Counted from the first letter of the stretch, positions 31,628-41,929 are shown. The stretch is DNA of 64,000 bases from Symbiodinium natans (GCA_905221605.1 CAJNDS010002357.1:667831-731830), one strand, 5' to 3'. The notes: a model not told the origin generated them from the letters alone. Numbers and translations are program-made.

Positions 31628-31701
31628 GGCTTCGGGTGGCAGATGAAGCTGGTCAGGCTTTCATGTTTCACGCTCACAAAGAACGGAAGAGCGCTGAGCA
31701 G
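31628..31701 (+). CDS. Exon of unrecognised protein (VADEAGQAFMFHAHKERK)
   Basis: Reads LRVADEAGQAFMFHAHKERK then SAEQ. The acceptor is ATAAAG (or GGCAG 15 bases later). A diverged copy of the GCGCTGAGCAGCTGAC end recurs at about 31848 in the intron. Confidence 0.52.
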
Positions 31702-31794
31702 CTGACCCTTAACCCTAAACCCTAAACCCTAAACCACCTAAACCCTAAACCCTAAACCCTAAACCCTAAACCCTAAACCCTGAACCCATGGTTT

Positions 31795-31995
31795 ATTTAC
31801 TGTCCAAAGGGTTAGAGTAGTATAGGGTCTATGATCTCATCTTCAAGGTAATGCGCTGAGTAGCTGACAGTAGCTGACCCGGAGCCCTGAACCCTAGAAG
31901 ATGTCATCGTTCATATGCTGTCATAAGGCATATGGGTTAGATTAGTATGGGGTCTGTGATCCCCTTTTTCGTGTCCATTTGGTCCCCAAGGTAGT
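31795..31995 (+). repeat. Local imperfect tandem duplication
   Basis: GGGTTAGAGTAGTATAGGGT and GGGTTAGATTAGTATGGGGT, each followed by CTxTGATCxC, recur about 120 bp apart. No coding signal. Confidence 0.7.
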
Positions 31996-32079
31996 TGACC
32001 GCAGACCCTAAACCCCCAAAACCTAAACCCTAAACCCGAAACCCCAAACCCTAAACCCGAAACCCCCTTCAACATCAAG

Positions 32080-32157
32080 CTGAGGAGTGCGCTGTCGAGA
32101 AGATTGGCGTTTTCAACATGGGCTTGAAGAGGATGGTGCTCTCAGTTAGCGCCAAGG
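32080..32157 (+). CDS. Exon of unrecognised protein (EECAVEKIGVFNMGLKRMVL)
   Basis: Acceptor ATCAAG. Reads EECAVEKIGVFNMGLKRMVL then SVSAK. GT donor (GTTCGG). Confidence 0.58.
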
Positions 32158-32342
32158 GTTCGGGGTTCCTCAAACCCCGAACCCCAAACCCCAAACCCCG
32201 AACCCCAAACCCCAAACCCCAATCCCTAAACCCCAAACCCCAAACCCTAAACCTTACCCTACACCCTAAACCCTAAACCCTAAACCCTAAACACGCGGGT
32301 GGAAGGCTTAGGGTTGCTATCCCTCCACCAGCCACCCGGCAG

Positions 32343-32414
32343 GCGACTGAACTCGTTCCAGATTTCCGAGCGCTTCCCATGGAAGACAGTCTTCTTCAGC
32401 CGCTTGGATCCAGG
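32343..32414 (+). CDS. Exon of unrecognised protein (SFQISERFPWKTVFFSRL)
   Basis: Acceptor GGCAG. Reads RLNSFQISERFPWKTVFF then SRLDP. GT donor GTTTATAGGGTTTAG, derived from heptamer-type sequence. A second frame (ELVPDFRALPMED) is also open. Confidence 0.5.
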
Positions 32415-32649
32415 GTTTATAGGGTTTAGGGCTTAGGGCTTGGGGTTTGTGGTTTGGGTTTTGGGGTTTGGGCTTCGTTGTTTAGGGTTTAGGGCTTAGC
32501 CCTGCAACAAGCGACCTAAGACCCTAAGCCCGTAACACCTGCAAAAGCCTCAAAGCCTTATAGCTGCGAACCTAAGCAACCGAAAACCCCGCCAAAAACC
32601 CCTGAAGCCCGTAACCAAGCCACAGCCTTCCTAAGTGCTGTCTGCCTGG

Positions 32650-32903
32650 ATCCCTAAACCCTAAACCCTAAACCCTAAACCCTAAACCCTAAACCCTAAA
32701 CCCTCATGGGATTCTGCCCAAAGGGCCCCTAAGGTTGCCCCCCTTGGGTTTGAAGGGGCCCTTTGTGAAGATCCTTTAAGGGAATATAGGGACCATATTC
32801 GGAGTAGATTCAGGGAAACCTGAAGGGGTAGAACCGTAGTGGCACGAGTTTAAGGTTTAGGGTTTAGGGTTTAGGGTTTAGGGTTTAGGGTTTAGGGTTT
32901 AGG
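32650..32903. repeat. Opposed arrays: (CCCTAAA)n at 32650-32704 and (TTTAGGG)n at 32848-32903
   Basis: About eight units each, flanking about 140 bp of unique sequence with no exon seen. 32910-33120 also lacks a supported exon. Confidence 0.93.
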
Positions 32904-33128
32904 GGTTTTAATCCCTTGATACCCAGACTTCTTATTGCAGGGTATCTTGGTTTTGGTGGTTCATACATTCCTTGGGCCCGAAACCTAACGTTTTGGTTTG
33001 TTGGTGAGAAAACAATGGAGGTCCTCCAATCTTTGGAACTATATATCTATTTCTATGATGCCCAGTCGTGTGATTTCTTCCTTTGGGGTTTAGGGTTTAG
33101 GGTAAACTGGAAGTCAGCCTCTCGCCAG

Positions 33129-33185
33129 AACATGTCGAGACGTGTCGCAGAGGGCAAGGCGCGTTCTGCAACAGAGCGCTTTCTC
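33129..33185 (+). CDS. Exon of unrecognised protein (NMSRRVAEGKARSATER)
   Basis: Acceptor CGCCAG. Reads NMSRRVAEGKARSATERFL and runs into poly-C. A GC donor at 33159 would shorten it. Confidence 0.42.
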
Positions 33186-33366
33186 CCCCCCCCCCCCCCC
33201 CCCCCCGCCCGCCTTAAGCCACAAACCCCAAACCCCAAACCGCAAACCCCAAACCCTAGACCCCCAAGAACCTCAGATCCTCTCCCCCCCCCAAAAGAAA
33301 AAAATCTAAACCCCAAACCCTGAATCCTAAACCCCAAACCCTAAACCCCAAACCCTAAACCCTCAG

Positions 33367-33443
33367 GCAGCATCGCCCTCCAGATTTTCACGGAGAACGC
33401 CCATGGCAAGCACTATGGATTCGACCTCCATGGCGACCCCGAG
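33367..33443 (+). CDS. Exon of unrecognised protein (SIALQIFTENAHGKHYGFD)
   Basis: Acceptor CTCAG directly after CCCTAAACC. Reads SIALQIFTENAHGKHYGF then DLHGDPE. GT donor (GTGCCC). Phase 0 to the next exon. Confidence 0.63.
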
Positions 33444-33654
33444 GTGCCCTAGGGCTCAGGGGTTTTGGGTTTTGGGTTTAGGGTTCTGATGAAATTTGAC
33501 AGGGACATCAGGGTCTTTGAAGTTTCTGAACCGTGGACCCCCCCCCTCCCTAAACCCTAAAGTCGGGGTTTCTGGGTTCCAGCTGTTTAGGGGCTGGGGG
33601 TTTAGGTCCAGTATATGGATTGCTTGGAATGTCGCTCTGCTGCCGATTATTTAG

Positions 33655-33693
33655 GTACACGACCGCGTTGGCTTTATGATCGCGGGAACCCGA
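33655..33693 (+). CDS. Exon of unrecognised protein (VHDRVGFMIAGTR)
   Basis: Acceptor TTTAG. Reads VHDRVGFMIAGTR, in phase with the previous exon. A GC donor (GCGGGA, same hexamer as after GMP synthase exon b) could end it at 33681. Confidence 0.5.
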
Positions 33694-34212
33694 AGCCCAC
33701 AACCCCAAACCCTAAACCCTCAGCCCTCAACCCTAAGTGATCGGAGCTGAGGCTAGCTCCATGGCCTGAACTCTAGATTCAACTGTGTCGGGTGATCCCA
33801 GGCCCTAGACCTTGAAGGTTCTTGTGTACAGGTGGGTTTAGGGTTTAGGGTTTAGGGTTTAGGGTTTAGGGTTTAGGGTTCACTGGTTTAGGGTTAAAGG
33901 CTTCAGGGCTTTGAAAGGTCAACATTCTCAGCCCAGAACAACTCAGGACTTCGGTAACATCCGGCTCTGTTTTAAGGGGGTGCGGTTTCAATAATTCTGG
34001 GCTGAGGCAGTAGGTACGAAATAATCCTTAACCCACAACTCTCCCCAACCTCGAATTTCACACCGGCCGCACGACCTTAGGGTTTAGGGTTTAGTACTCC
34101 TCAGACTTCCTAAGCCTTCGTTCCCTCAACCCTAAACCCTAAACCCTAACCCTAAACCCTATACCCCGAACCCGAGCCCTAGAGGCAGCGACTGCCAACC
34201 TCCCGTCTCCAG

Positions 34213-34269
34213 GAGATTGAGCGGCCTTGCAAGTGGATGCAGGCGGCCATGGCGAAAGGCATCAGCTGA
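34213..34269 (+). CDS. Candidate last exon (EIERPCKWMQAAMAKGIS, stop)
   Basis: Acceptor CTCCAG. Reads EIERPCKWMQAAMAKGIS then TGA with nearly all G/C third positions. It may be the C-terminus of the 29.6-34.3 kb gene. A GC donor after CAG (34242) is the alternative. Confidence 0.48.
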   Translation, partial: EIERPCKWMQAAMAKGIS

Positions 34270-34289
34270 AGGGGGCGGGCAGGTGGCTA

Positions 34290-34560
34290 GGGTTTAGGGT
34301 TTAGGGTTTAGGGTTTAATTAGGGTTTAGGGTTTAGGGCTTAGGGTTTAGGGTTTCGGGTGTTTAGGGTGTTTAGGGTGTTTAGGGTGTTTAGGGCTTTT
34401 AGGGTTTTTAGGGTGTGGGGTTCAGGGTTTAGGGCTTAGGGCTAGCCAACCTTAGGCCTAGGGAGTACTGTAGGGATTAGGTGCAGGGTGCTTGGAGATG
34501 AAGGGTCCAAAGCCCCAAAAGGGTTTAGGGTTTAGGGTTTAGGGTTTAGGGTTTAGGGGA
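34290..34560 (+). repeat. Degenerate G-rich heptamer field
   Basis: TTTAGGG, TTTAGGGTG (octamer/nonamer run at 34360-34400) and related units. No exon seen. 34680-34800 has an open frame (MSVSEAASSLSRSVSFRLSA) of unclear status. Confidence 0.85.
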
Positions 34561-35307
34561 AGATTGATTTGTTGATTGCTTGCGGTTCTTGGGGGGAGCC
34601 CCTTTTTCGGGTCTCGGGACTCAATGTGTTTGTGTGGCTAGGGGGTTGGGGGGCAATCCCAACCTCAAACCCCGAACTCTAATCCCTAAACTCCCGGTAT
34701 CAACTTCATGTCAGTTTCGGAGGCTGCTTCCTCGCTTTCCAGGTCCGTTAGTTTCAGACTAAGCGCTTGGACCCTACCTCGAGGCCCAATCCACTTTGAA
34801 CCCTCCACCCTAAACCCTACTCCCGAAACACTAAACACCTCCAAGCCCCTGAAGCCCCAAGGCCCGGCCCGCCAGCTCCACGGCCCTGAAGCCCTGAAGC
34901 CCTGCACAAGGCTACCAGCCACGCAACTGGTTCTTCTTTGCTGCCTGACGGCACTAACACCTGAACCCTAAACCCTAAACCCACTAAGGTCAGAGGGAAT
35001 CTGCCGACTCCCCTGCCAAAGCTCTTGGCTTCCCAGATTAGGGTTTGGGGTTTGGGGTTCGGGGGTGTGGTGCAAGCCCTAGACCTCGAAACCCAACCCC
35101 AAAACACCTAAACAGAAAGTCCTTCAGCCCCCAATGCCCAGGAAGTGGCCCAGTTTCAACAACCCTGGCATACATGCAACTACCCCCAAAGAACAGCGAC
35201 AGCCACATTCCTTGATTGACAAGCGCCAGCAAACAGCCCTCTCCCTTGTTCATTGCGGGGGCCCGAAAGCCCAAAACCCTAGAGTCCCAAACCCCAGACC
35301 CCTAACT

Positions 35308-35420
35308 TGGCTTTCTTCTGGCTGGCTCTTCGGACTTTAACTTTTTGGGGTTTTTGTAGAAACTACCAATAAGGAGCCTAAAAGTTAAACTGTTAGGAGG
35401 GGTTCAGAAGTCAGCCAAGG
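35308..35420. repeat. Inverted-repeat element, family G
   Basis: Second copy of the element at 5370-5480 (CTTGGCTTTCTTCTG ... CAGAAGTCAGCCAAG), about 80% alike by eye. Confidence 0.85.
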
Positions 35421-35479
35421 GTTTTACTAAAGCCCCTAAACCCTAAACCCCCCAACCTCGAACTCGAGCCACCTCCGAG

Positions 35480-35550
35480 GCATCCAAGATCGATTTCGAG
35501 AACCTGAACTTCAGCATTCCCTTACCCAAGCGCCTCTACGAGAGCCCCTG
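35480..35550 (+). CDS. Exon of unrecognised protein (SKIDFENLNFSIPLPKRLYE)
   Basis: Reads ASKIDFENLNFSIPLPKRL then YESPW with strong G/C third positions. Acceptor TCCGAG, GC donor (GCCTCG). Confidence 0.62.
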
Positions 35551-35829
35551 GCCTCGAGGGAAAGGGGGAGGGGGAGGCTCCTGGGTTTGGAAGAGACGGA
35601 GGCTTCAGAGCCGAGGGTTTATCGGGCGTTGAGGTCAAACCCGAAACGCTGAACCCTAAACCCTAAACCCTAAACCCTAAACCCCTGCAAAAAGCTCCAA
35701 GACCTCGTTGTTCTGAGCCCGTTGGCCTTCAAACCCCCTTCACCCGTTAAAGCTACAACCCGTAAGCCCTCAAGCCCGAAGTCGAAGACGTTGAGGTCCT
35801 ACCCTATAAACCAGAAAACCCTGTGATCC

Positions 35830-35930
35830 CTACACCCTAAACCCTAAACCCTAAACCCTAAACCCTAAACCCTAAACCCTAAACCCTAAACCCTAAACCC
35901 TAAACCCTATAAACCCTAAACCCTAAACCC
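35830..35930 (-). repeat. (CCCTAAA)n array
   Basis: About 14 units with one insertion, ending 14 bp before the acceptor at 35943. Confidence 0.95.
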
Positions 35931-35943
35931 ATCACACGTTAAG

Positions 35944-36040
35944 GTGACAACCGGTCTCTTCTGTGGGTGGACGAGCAGGGGAAGTTCCCTCTACCCGAGT
36001 GGGTGCGCGGCATGCGAAAGATGGCGGCCTTGGTCGCAGG
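35944..36040 (+). CDS. Exon of unrecognised protein (LLWVDEQGKFPLPEWVRGM)
   Basis: Reads DNRSLLWVDEQGKFPLPEWV then RGMRKMAALVA. Acceptor TTAAG, donor GTTTGGGG at the first repeat unit of the next array. One of the best-formed unrecognised exons. Confidence 0.66.
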
Positions 36041-36297
36041 GTTTGGGGTTTAGGGTTTAGGGTTTAGGGTTTAGGGTTTAGGGTTCAGGGTTCAGGGTTC
36101 AGGGTTCAGTTCAGGGTTCAGGGTTGAGGGGCTTAGGGTTGCGGGTTTGGGGTTGAGGGGTTGAGGGTTGAGGGTTGAGGGGGTTTGGGGGGGGTTTAGG
36201 GTTGAATCATTGTTTGTAGTCACGGCTAGACAGGGGGAACACATCTGAAACTCCGAACCCTAAACCCCCCCCCCCCCCCCCCTCCCATCTTCATCAG

Positions 36298-36333
36298 CTT
36301 GGCATGGCCAACCTTACCAAAGGATCGCACGGG
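36298..36333 (+). CDS. Possible short exon (LGMANLTKGSHG)
   Basis: Acceptor CATCAG after a C tract. Reads LGMANLTKGSHG, but phase from the previous exon would favour another frame. Confidence 0.3.
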
Positions 36334-36385
36334 TCCATGTCATGTAAGAGGCACTTAGAGCGACCCAGCAGGCACCATGTCCCGA

Positions 36386-36576
36386 AGGGTCCATGTACCT
36401 TATTGTTAGGGTTTTAGGGTTTAGGGTTTAGGGTTTAGGGCTTAGGGTTTAGGGTTTAGGGTTTAGGGTTTAGGGTTTAGGGTTTAGGGTTTAGGGATAC
36501 TTGGGCCCCAAAGTCCCTATGCAGGAAGTACTTCCAGGCCCAAGTGTTCCCTGTTTTGGTACATGGATCCTGAGGG
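36386..36576. repeat. Family A element interrupted by a (TTTAGGG)n array
   Basis: Left end GGGTCCATGTACCTTATT, then about 12 TTTAGGG units (36409-36493), then the rest of the element (CTTGGGCCCCAAAGTCCCTA ... GGTACATGGATCC). Confidence 0.9.
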
Positions 36577-36874
36577 TGTGCAAACTACAACTTGGTTCCC
36601 AAGTATCCCTGGAAGATCATCTGGATCCTTCAGGTTTTAGGGTTTAGGGATTAGGGTTAGGGTTTGGGGTTTAGTTGTTCTTAGGTTCGACATGGTCACT
36701 TCTCTATAAATGACGGTCCCTTCTTTTGGGTTACTGTTTCAGGGCGGCTCATATTTCCTAGGTAGGATAAGGGGGACCCTTCATCGGTAAACCCCAAACC
36801 CTAAAGCCTAAACCCCAAACCCTAAACCCTAAACCCTAAACCCTAAACCCTAAACCCTGGACCCTTAAGGGAAG

Positions 36875-36966
36875 CTTGCCCATGAGGATCTCGACCCCGA
36901 CAAGTGGCCGGCGTGGATGTTCCGGTTCAACGACGGGCGAAACCTGGACCACTACATCGCGACCTG
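36875..36966 (+). CDS. Exon of unrecognised protein (WPAWMFRFNDGRNLDHYIAT)
   Basis: Reads LAHEDLDPDKWPAWMFRF then NDGRNLDHYIAT. Acceptor GGGAAG. A GC donor (GCGCAG) puts the next exon in frame; a GT donor five bases later does not. Confidence 0.65.
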
Positions 36967-36973
36967 GCGCAGT

Positions 36974-37091
36974 GTAGGGTTTAGGGTTTAGGGTTTAGGG
37001 TTTAGGGTTTAGGGTTTAGGGTTTAGGGTTTAGGGTTTAGGGTTTAGGGTTTAGGGTTTAGGGTTTAGGGTTTAGGGTTTAGGGTTTAGGG
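36974..37091 (+). repeat. (TTTAGGG)n array
   Basis: About 17 perfect units starting within eight bases of the exon end. Confidence 0.96.
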
Positions 37092-37171
37092 TACTCCTGT
37101 GTTGATGCTCCGGTCACGCCACGGCTGAAACGTATACAAGCCTCTATAGACTACTAAACCCTATCTATCAG

Positions 37172-37251
37172 CTGGATGCGCCTCGCATACCCCGAGGCCA
37201 ACATGCAGTACGACGTGCGTGGGCTCCATCACGCTGAGGACCTGCTCCCCA
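37172..37251 (+). CDS. Exon of unrecognised protein (WMRLAYPEANMQYDVRGLHH)
   Basis: Acceptor CTATCAG. Reads WMRLAYPEANMQYDVRGLHH then AEDLLP. GC donor (GCTCTT), then a TTTAGGG array at 37270. Confidence 0.63.
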
Positions 37252-37521
37252 GCTCTTCTAGGCTTACAAGGGTTTAGGGTTTAGGGTTTAGGGTTTAGGG
37301 TTTAGGGTTAGGGAAACCCCTGAAAACCCCACAAACCTATAAACCCCCACACCCCAAGTACCAAATACTACAAAACCCTATAAAACCCTACAAACCCTAA
37401 AAAAAAACACACTCTGAAGTATTATTCCAAGACCCTACAAACCCCAATAAAAACCCTATAAACCCCACAATCTGCTCAAAATCAAATGAAACAATTTGGG
37501 TTGCAAATGGGCTGCAATAAG

Positions 37522-37750
37522 CCCTGAGGTCCATGTACCTTAGTATTACTTACTTAGGGTTTAGGGTTTAGGGTTTAGGGTTTAGGGTTTAGGGTTTAGG
37601 GCTCCATGTACCTTAGTATTATATACCTGGGCCGCAAAGTCCGTATATAGGAAGTACTGTACGGCCCAAGTAGTCCCTATTTAGGTACATGGACCCTAAA
37701 CCCTAAACCCTAAACCCTAAACCCTAAACCCTATTTAGGTACAAGGACCC
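37522..37750. repeat. Family A element with heptamer arrays inserted at both ends and flank duplications
   Basis: Left: TCCATGTACCTTAGTATTA occurs at 37530-37548 and again at 37603-37621, with a TTTAGGG array between. Right: CCCTATTTAGGTACATGGAC at 37675 recurs with one mismatch at 37729, with a CCCTAAA array between. The insertion is mirror-symmetric about the element. Confidence 0.93.
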
Positions 37751-38224
37751 TTAGGGAAGGGTTTAGGCTGAAGGGCTTCAGGGTTTTGGCAGGCCATGAT
37801 ATGCCCGCGCTTCATTGGGGGTCAGCATGCGTTGTTGGGCTTTTGAGTGGCTTGGTCTTTTTTGGTTCAAGGTGTTCCCTTATGAAGTAAACAGGTTCCC
37901 CTATGATAACATGGCTGCTGGGCTAGCAAGGTAGAGCAGCGTTTGAAGGTGTGATGCCTCACTTCGCTTGCAAATGTGCACGGTCATCTGCCCAACAGCC
38001 TTAGCCCAACTACTAGTTTGGCTCTAAACCCTAAACCCTAAACCCTAAACCCTAAACCCTAAATCCTTACTGTTTTAGGATTTGATGTTTAGAGGCTTGG
38101 GGTTGTCTGTGTTTTGTTTATACCTGTTCCTGTTGACATGCAATCGCCGTGTTGCTTGACTTGTTTTCGCCTGCGCCCGAACCCTAAACCCCGGAAAGCC
38201 CAAATCCCGAAACCCTAACCTCCA

Positions 38225-38345
38225 TAAACCCTAATCCCCTAAACCCAAAACCCAAAACCCAAAACCCAAAACCCAAAACCCCAAACCCAAAACCCAAAAC
38301 CCAAACCCAAACCCAAAACCCAAATCCCAAATCCCAAAACCCAAA
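38225..38345 (-). repeat. (CCCAAAA)n variant array
   Basis: A homogeneous run of AACCCAAAA-type units, a variant not seen elsewhere in such length. 37760-38225 otherwise holds a partial family B element and a CCCTAAA array, no exon. Confidence 0.88.
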
Positions 38346-38405
38346 ACCTTAATCTCCATAAACCCTAACCCCTGAACCCTAAACCCTAAACCCCTCAACC
38401 CGAAG

Positions 38406-38466
38406 CGGGTTCGCGGCGCAGTTCGCCCTTCTGAGAGGACTCGAGAAGCGTCCTGGAGGCACTGAG
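38406..38466 (+). CDS. Exon of unrecognised protein (GFAAQFALLRGLEKRPGGTE)
   Basis: Acceptor CGAAG after C-rich units. Reads GFAAQFALLRGLEKRPGGTE. GA donor (GACCCT). Confidence 0.55.
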
Positions 38467-38696
38467 GACCCTGGGCCCAGGGCCCAGACAGAGAAATGTG
38501 GGGTTTAGGGTTTAGGGTTTAGGGGTTGAGGAGTGTGGTTTGTAGGTTTTGGGGCTGGTTGTTGGCGATTTACAGCGCTTGTAAAGAGCTTAGATGGTGG
38601 CACCTGGGTAGTTTGAGCAGGGTCCTTTTAACAGGAGACCTATGACCCCCCCGAGACCCCTACACCCTAAACCCTAAACCCTGAACCCTAAACAAG

Positions 38697-38904
38697 GCGC
38701 CACGCTGCGCTCATGGCCGCCCCTTGCCAAGTGTGCGGCCAGGCCGCGTACCTTTTGTGGAACGGTGGGCTGAGGCCGTGGCACGTCGACAGAGCCCAAG
38801 TTGTCGAGCAGAATAGGGCCATGAGCTGGCAAGAATGGCAAAGGCGCCAGAGGGGCGCCGAAGGGCCACCACTCCGGCTGAAGAGCGCGCCGCGTGCGAC
38901 TGCA
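38697..38904 (+). CDS. Long exon candidate (CQVCGQAAYLLWNGG)
   Basis: Acceptor ACAAG after CCCTAAAC. Preferred frame reads RHAALMAAPCQVCGQAAYLL then WNGGLRPWHVDRAQVVEQNR and an Arg/Gln-rich, Pro/Ala-rich tail, about 68% G/C third positions. Another + frame (VERWAEAVARRQ) and the opposite strand are also partly open, so the frame is not certain. Confidence 0.42.
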
Positions 38905-39473
38905 CCAGCTCCAGCTCCACGCCAGGAATCCTCCGATTTTCCTAAAGCCCTATAAACCCTAAAGCAACTGCACCAACCGTCCTTTGATTTGAGGTACCAA
39001 ACCTCTTTAATGGCAGCATCCCTACCCCTACAACATCCAGGGTAGGGCAGAAGTAGCCTCCAGGTAGATATGGTCACTTCTCTGAATTGTGGTCTCTTTT
39101 GGGGTTACTATTCTCAGGCGCCCCCTAATATTTTTAAGGTACCCTTTTTTTGGGAACTGACCATACGGGGATGAAGCTCAAAGCCGCTCTCAGCATCATT
39201 GGTTGTTCAGGGTGCCAAGGAGGGTCCCCTGCAGTAAAACCGTTGCAGAAAACGGTTTTCCGGCACTGGGGTACCCTAAGTTTCTTAGTTTCCATTCACT
39301 CATGTACTCAGTGGGCCTTGCACTAGGGTAGTCTTGGTTTCTTATGTCGTTTCTTAAGGGAGTACGCTATACCACTAGACCAAACCCATGTATACAGGCA
39401 TGAGCCTAATCGTATTGTGTACCCTGGCAAGAGGCACCATAGCTGGGCAACCCCCCAGGGGTGGGGTCAGGGA

Positions 39474-39670
39474 CTTGTCAGCCCTGCAAAGCTTTAAAAT
39501 GTGCGGGAGGCACATTTTGGGGTGAAGGGCGGGGGAGTCACATTCTGGGACTTTTCAGCCCTGAAAAGCTCCAAAATGTGATCATGGGGTGAAGGGCGGG
39601 GGAGTCACATTCTGGTACCTTTTCAGCCCTGAAGAGCTCTAAAATGTGACTCCCGCACATTTTGGGGTGG
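39474..39670 (+). repeat. Three diverged 75-bp tandem units (CACATTTTGGGGTG / CAGCCCTGAAAAGCT)
   Basis: The blocks TCAGCCCTGxAAAGCTxxAA, GTGAAGGGCGGGGGAGTCAC and CACATTTTGGGGTG recur at about 75-bp spacing; some form inverted pairs (AAAATGTGxGGGAG / CTCCCGCACATTTT). No coding signal. Confidence 0.82.
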
Positions 39671-39840
39671 GGTCAGGTCTAGATAGTTTAGGTTGCGGTT
39701 GCCGACGTATTTCCCGATTACAGCATATTCTCAACACGCTTTAGTCCAAACAAGCTCCCTAAACCCAAATCCCTAAACCCTAAGCCCGAAACCCTAAACC
39801 CCAAACCCCAAACCCCAAACCCTCACACTTTAGTCCAGAG

Positions 39841-39906
39841 AAGCTGGACTCTCCGCCGTGCCCCCGAGGCTGGCACCCCGACCCACTCGTCCGAATCCAG
39901 CCCGAG
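39841..39906 (+). CDS. Exon of unrecognised protein (DSPPCPRGWHPDPLVRIQPE)
   Basis: Reads KLDSPPCPRGWHPDPLVR then IQPE. Acceptor CCAGAG, GT donor (GTGCTG), then TTTCGGG/TTTAGGG units. Phase 0 with the exon at 41109. Confidence 0.58.
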
Positions 39907-40197
39907 GTGCTGGGATAAGGGTTTCGGGTTTAGGATTTCGGGTTTGGGGTTTCGGGTTTGGGCGTTTGGGTGTTGCTAGCACTCAGGGCTTCTGGTGTAG
40001 GGTTTCTAGGGTTTCGGGTGTAGGGTTTCGGGTTCAGGGCCGAGGGTTTCGGCCTTACGGTTTAGGGTTTTTGGTTTCGGGTTTGGGTTGCGGGTTTGGG
40101 GTTTAAAGCTCACAGGGCACGTAAGGTTCATAGGGCTCTCGTGGTAGGGCATTGTTGGGTTTCGGAGTTCAGGGTTTAGGGTTGGCTGATTGGCCTT

Positions 40198-40276
40198 TAC
40201 TTGGGCCCCAAAGTCCCTATATAGGAAGTACTTTACGGCCCGAGTATTCCCTATTTTTGTACATGGACGCTTAGGG
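40198..40276. repeat. Family A element, left end missing
   Basis: TTGGGCCCCAAAGTCCCTAT, AGGAAGTACTTTACGGCCC and GTACATGGACGC blocks. 40280-41100 is C-rich degenerate heptamer sequence (CCCCTAAA, CCCTAAA) without an exon. Confidence 0.8.
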
Positions 40277-41108
40277 ATCCAAACAAATCTGCATTAAGCC
40301 CCCTCGCGCATGAAAGATGGGGTTTCCCAAGGCCTAAGCCCTATGCCCTAAGCCCTAAGCCCCCAAGCCCTAAACCGCAACAGAGGAGCCCTTGTCTTAG
40401 AGTGAAAGTCCATTCATGAGTCAAAAGCCCTCAACCCCACGCCTACTTTTTTTTGAGCTCGTAAACCCTACAAACCTAACCGCTAAACCCTTTAAACCCT
40501 AAACCCCCCAAAGCCCCTGAGCCCTAGAAGGCCTCCAACAAACCCTAAACGATCAATCCTAAGCCCTAAACCCTCAACCCTAAACCCTAAACCCTAAACC
40601 CTAAACCCTAAGACGTCTAGACCCACCAACCTCATCACCCTGAAGCCTGCCTAAGCCCCAACCAACAAGCCCAGAATCCCTAAACCCGAATTTGCATCCT
40701 AAACCCTAAACCCTACACCCTAAACCCTAACCCTAAACCCTAAACCGTAAACCCTATATCGACCCTAAACCCCCAAACCCTGAGCCCTAAGCCCTACTTC
40801 CTAGACACCCCAACCTCCAAAAAGACCTTGACCCTCGTAAGTCCCCTAAAAACAAGCTCGACACCCTAAACCCCCTAAACCCCCGAAAGCCCCTATACCC
40901 CCTTAAACCCCTTAAACCCTCTACACCCCCTAAACCCCTTAAACCCCTAAACCCCCTAAACCCTCTAAACCCCCTAAACTAACCCCCGAAACCCCCTAAA
41001 CCCCCTAAGCCCCCTAAACCCCGTAAATCCCCTAAGCCCCCTGCACCCTAAACCTAAACCCTTAGGCCTTAGACCCTAAACCCTAAACCCTAAACCCTAA
41101 GCCGGCAG

Positions 41109-41178
41109 ATCATCGAGAAGCACCACTGGTGGGAATCGGCGAAGGAATACACGGAGCAAGCGGAGAGCGTGTGGCTCG
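41109..41178 (+). CDS. Exon of unrecognised protein (IIEKHHWWESAKEYTEQAES)
   Basis: Acceptor CGGCAG. Reads IIEKHHWWESAKEYTEQAES then VWL. GC donor (or GT at 41169). Well-formed and G/C-rich at third positions. Confidence 0.64.
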
Positions 41179-41316
41179 GCAGCTTGTGTTTGAGGCTGGG
41201 GAGTTAGGGGGGATGGGAGGGGGGGGTTCGGGGTTAGGGTCTAGGGTCTAGGGTTTAGGGTTAGGATGTAGGGGTTAGGGTCTACCCTAAACCTATGTAA
41301 ACCCAAAACCCTGTGC

Positions 41317-41404
41317 AGGGTTTAGGGTTTAGGGTTTAGGGTTTAGGGTTTAGGGTTTAGGGTTTAGGGTTTAGGGTTTAGGGTTTAGGGTTTAGGGTTT
41401 AGGG
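41317..41404 (+). repeat. (TTTAGGG)n array
   Basis: About 12 perfect units. 41405-41600 has an open frame of unclear status starting MGGPFDAQQP. Confidence 0.95.
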
Positions 41405-41763
41405 TTGAGCCCACGAATGGGCGGCCCGTTTGACGCCCAGCAACCAAGTTATGTCGGCTTCTGGGTACCGATTTCCGTACTTGTACTAAATATCAGCATT
41501 AGTATGGACCCTATGATGTTGTGTTTGAGTTGTAGAATGGAAGAGGTTACGGGGATCAGGAGGTGCTGGAGTCTAGAGCTTGTGATCGGGGACCCTAAAT
41601 GCTAAACGTCTCAGGAGATATGTGTCTGGGCTGATGGTTACTTCTTCTTGCCTTTGCGCCTTGTTTTTCACTGTTGGCGTGCCTGTGTGACACCAGGTTC
41701 ATAACCCAAGGCAATGAAGCCCCATGCTCTAAACCCTAAACCCTGAACGCTTACCCCTCCCTT

Positions 41764-41840
41764 AGGGTTTAGGGTTTAGGGTTTAGGGTTTAGGGTTCAG
41801 GGTTCAGGGTTCAGGGTTCAGGGTTCAGGGTTCAGGGTCT
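41764..41840 (+). repeat. TTTAGGG array switching to a TTCAGGG run
   Basis: About five TTTAGGG units followed by seven TTCAGGG units, a clean block switch of variant. Confidence 0.93.
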
Positions 41841-41890
41841 ATACCCTTTGCTCGAAGAACCCTTGAATTAAGCCCGGAGCTCAAGTCAAG

Positions 41891-41929
41891 GCGGCTAGCT
41901 TTGGGGAGCTCATGGCTGCCATTTTGTAA
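41891..41929 (+). CDS. Possible last exon (AASFGELMAAIL, stop)
   Basis: Acceptor GTCAAG. Reads AASFGELMAAIL then TAA, followed directly by a TTTAGGG field to 42033. Short, so only tentative as the end of the 35.4-41.9 kb gene. Confidence 0.33.
   Translation, partial: AASFGELMAAIL

Noticed and set aside
33053-33337. Frames rich in NPKPQT or GFRVxGLGF found at many sites on both strands
   Set aside because: These are translations of CCCTAAACCCCAAA and TTTAGGGTTTGGGG heptamers, not protein repeats.
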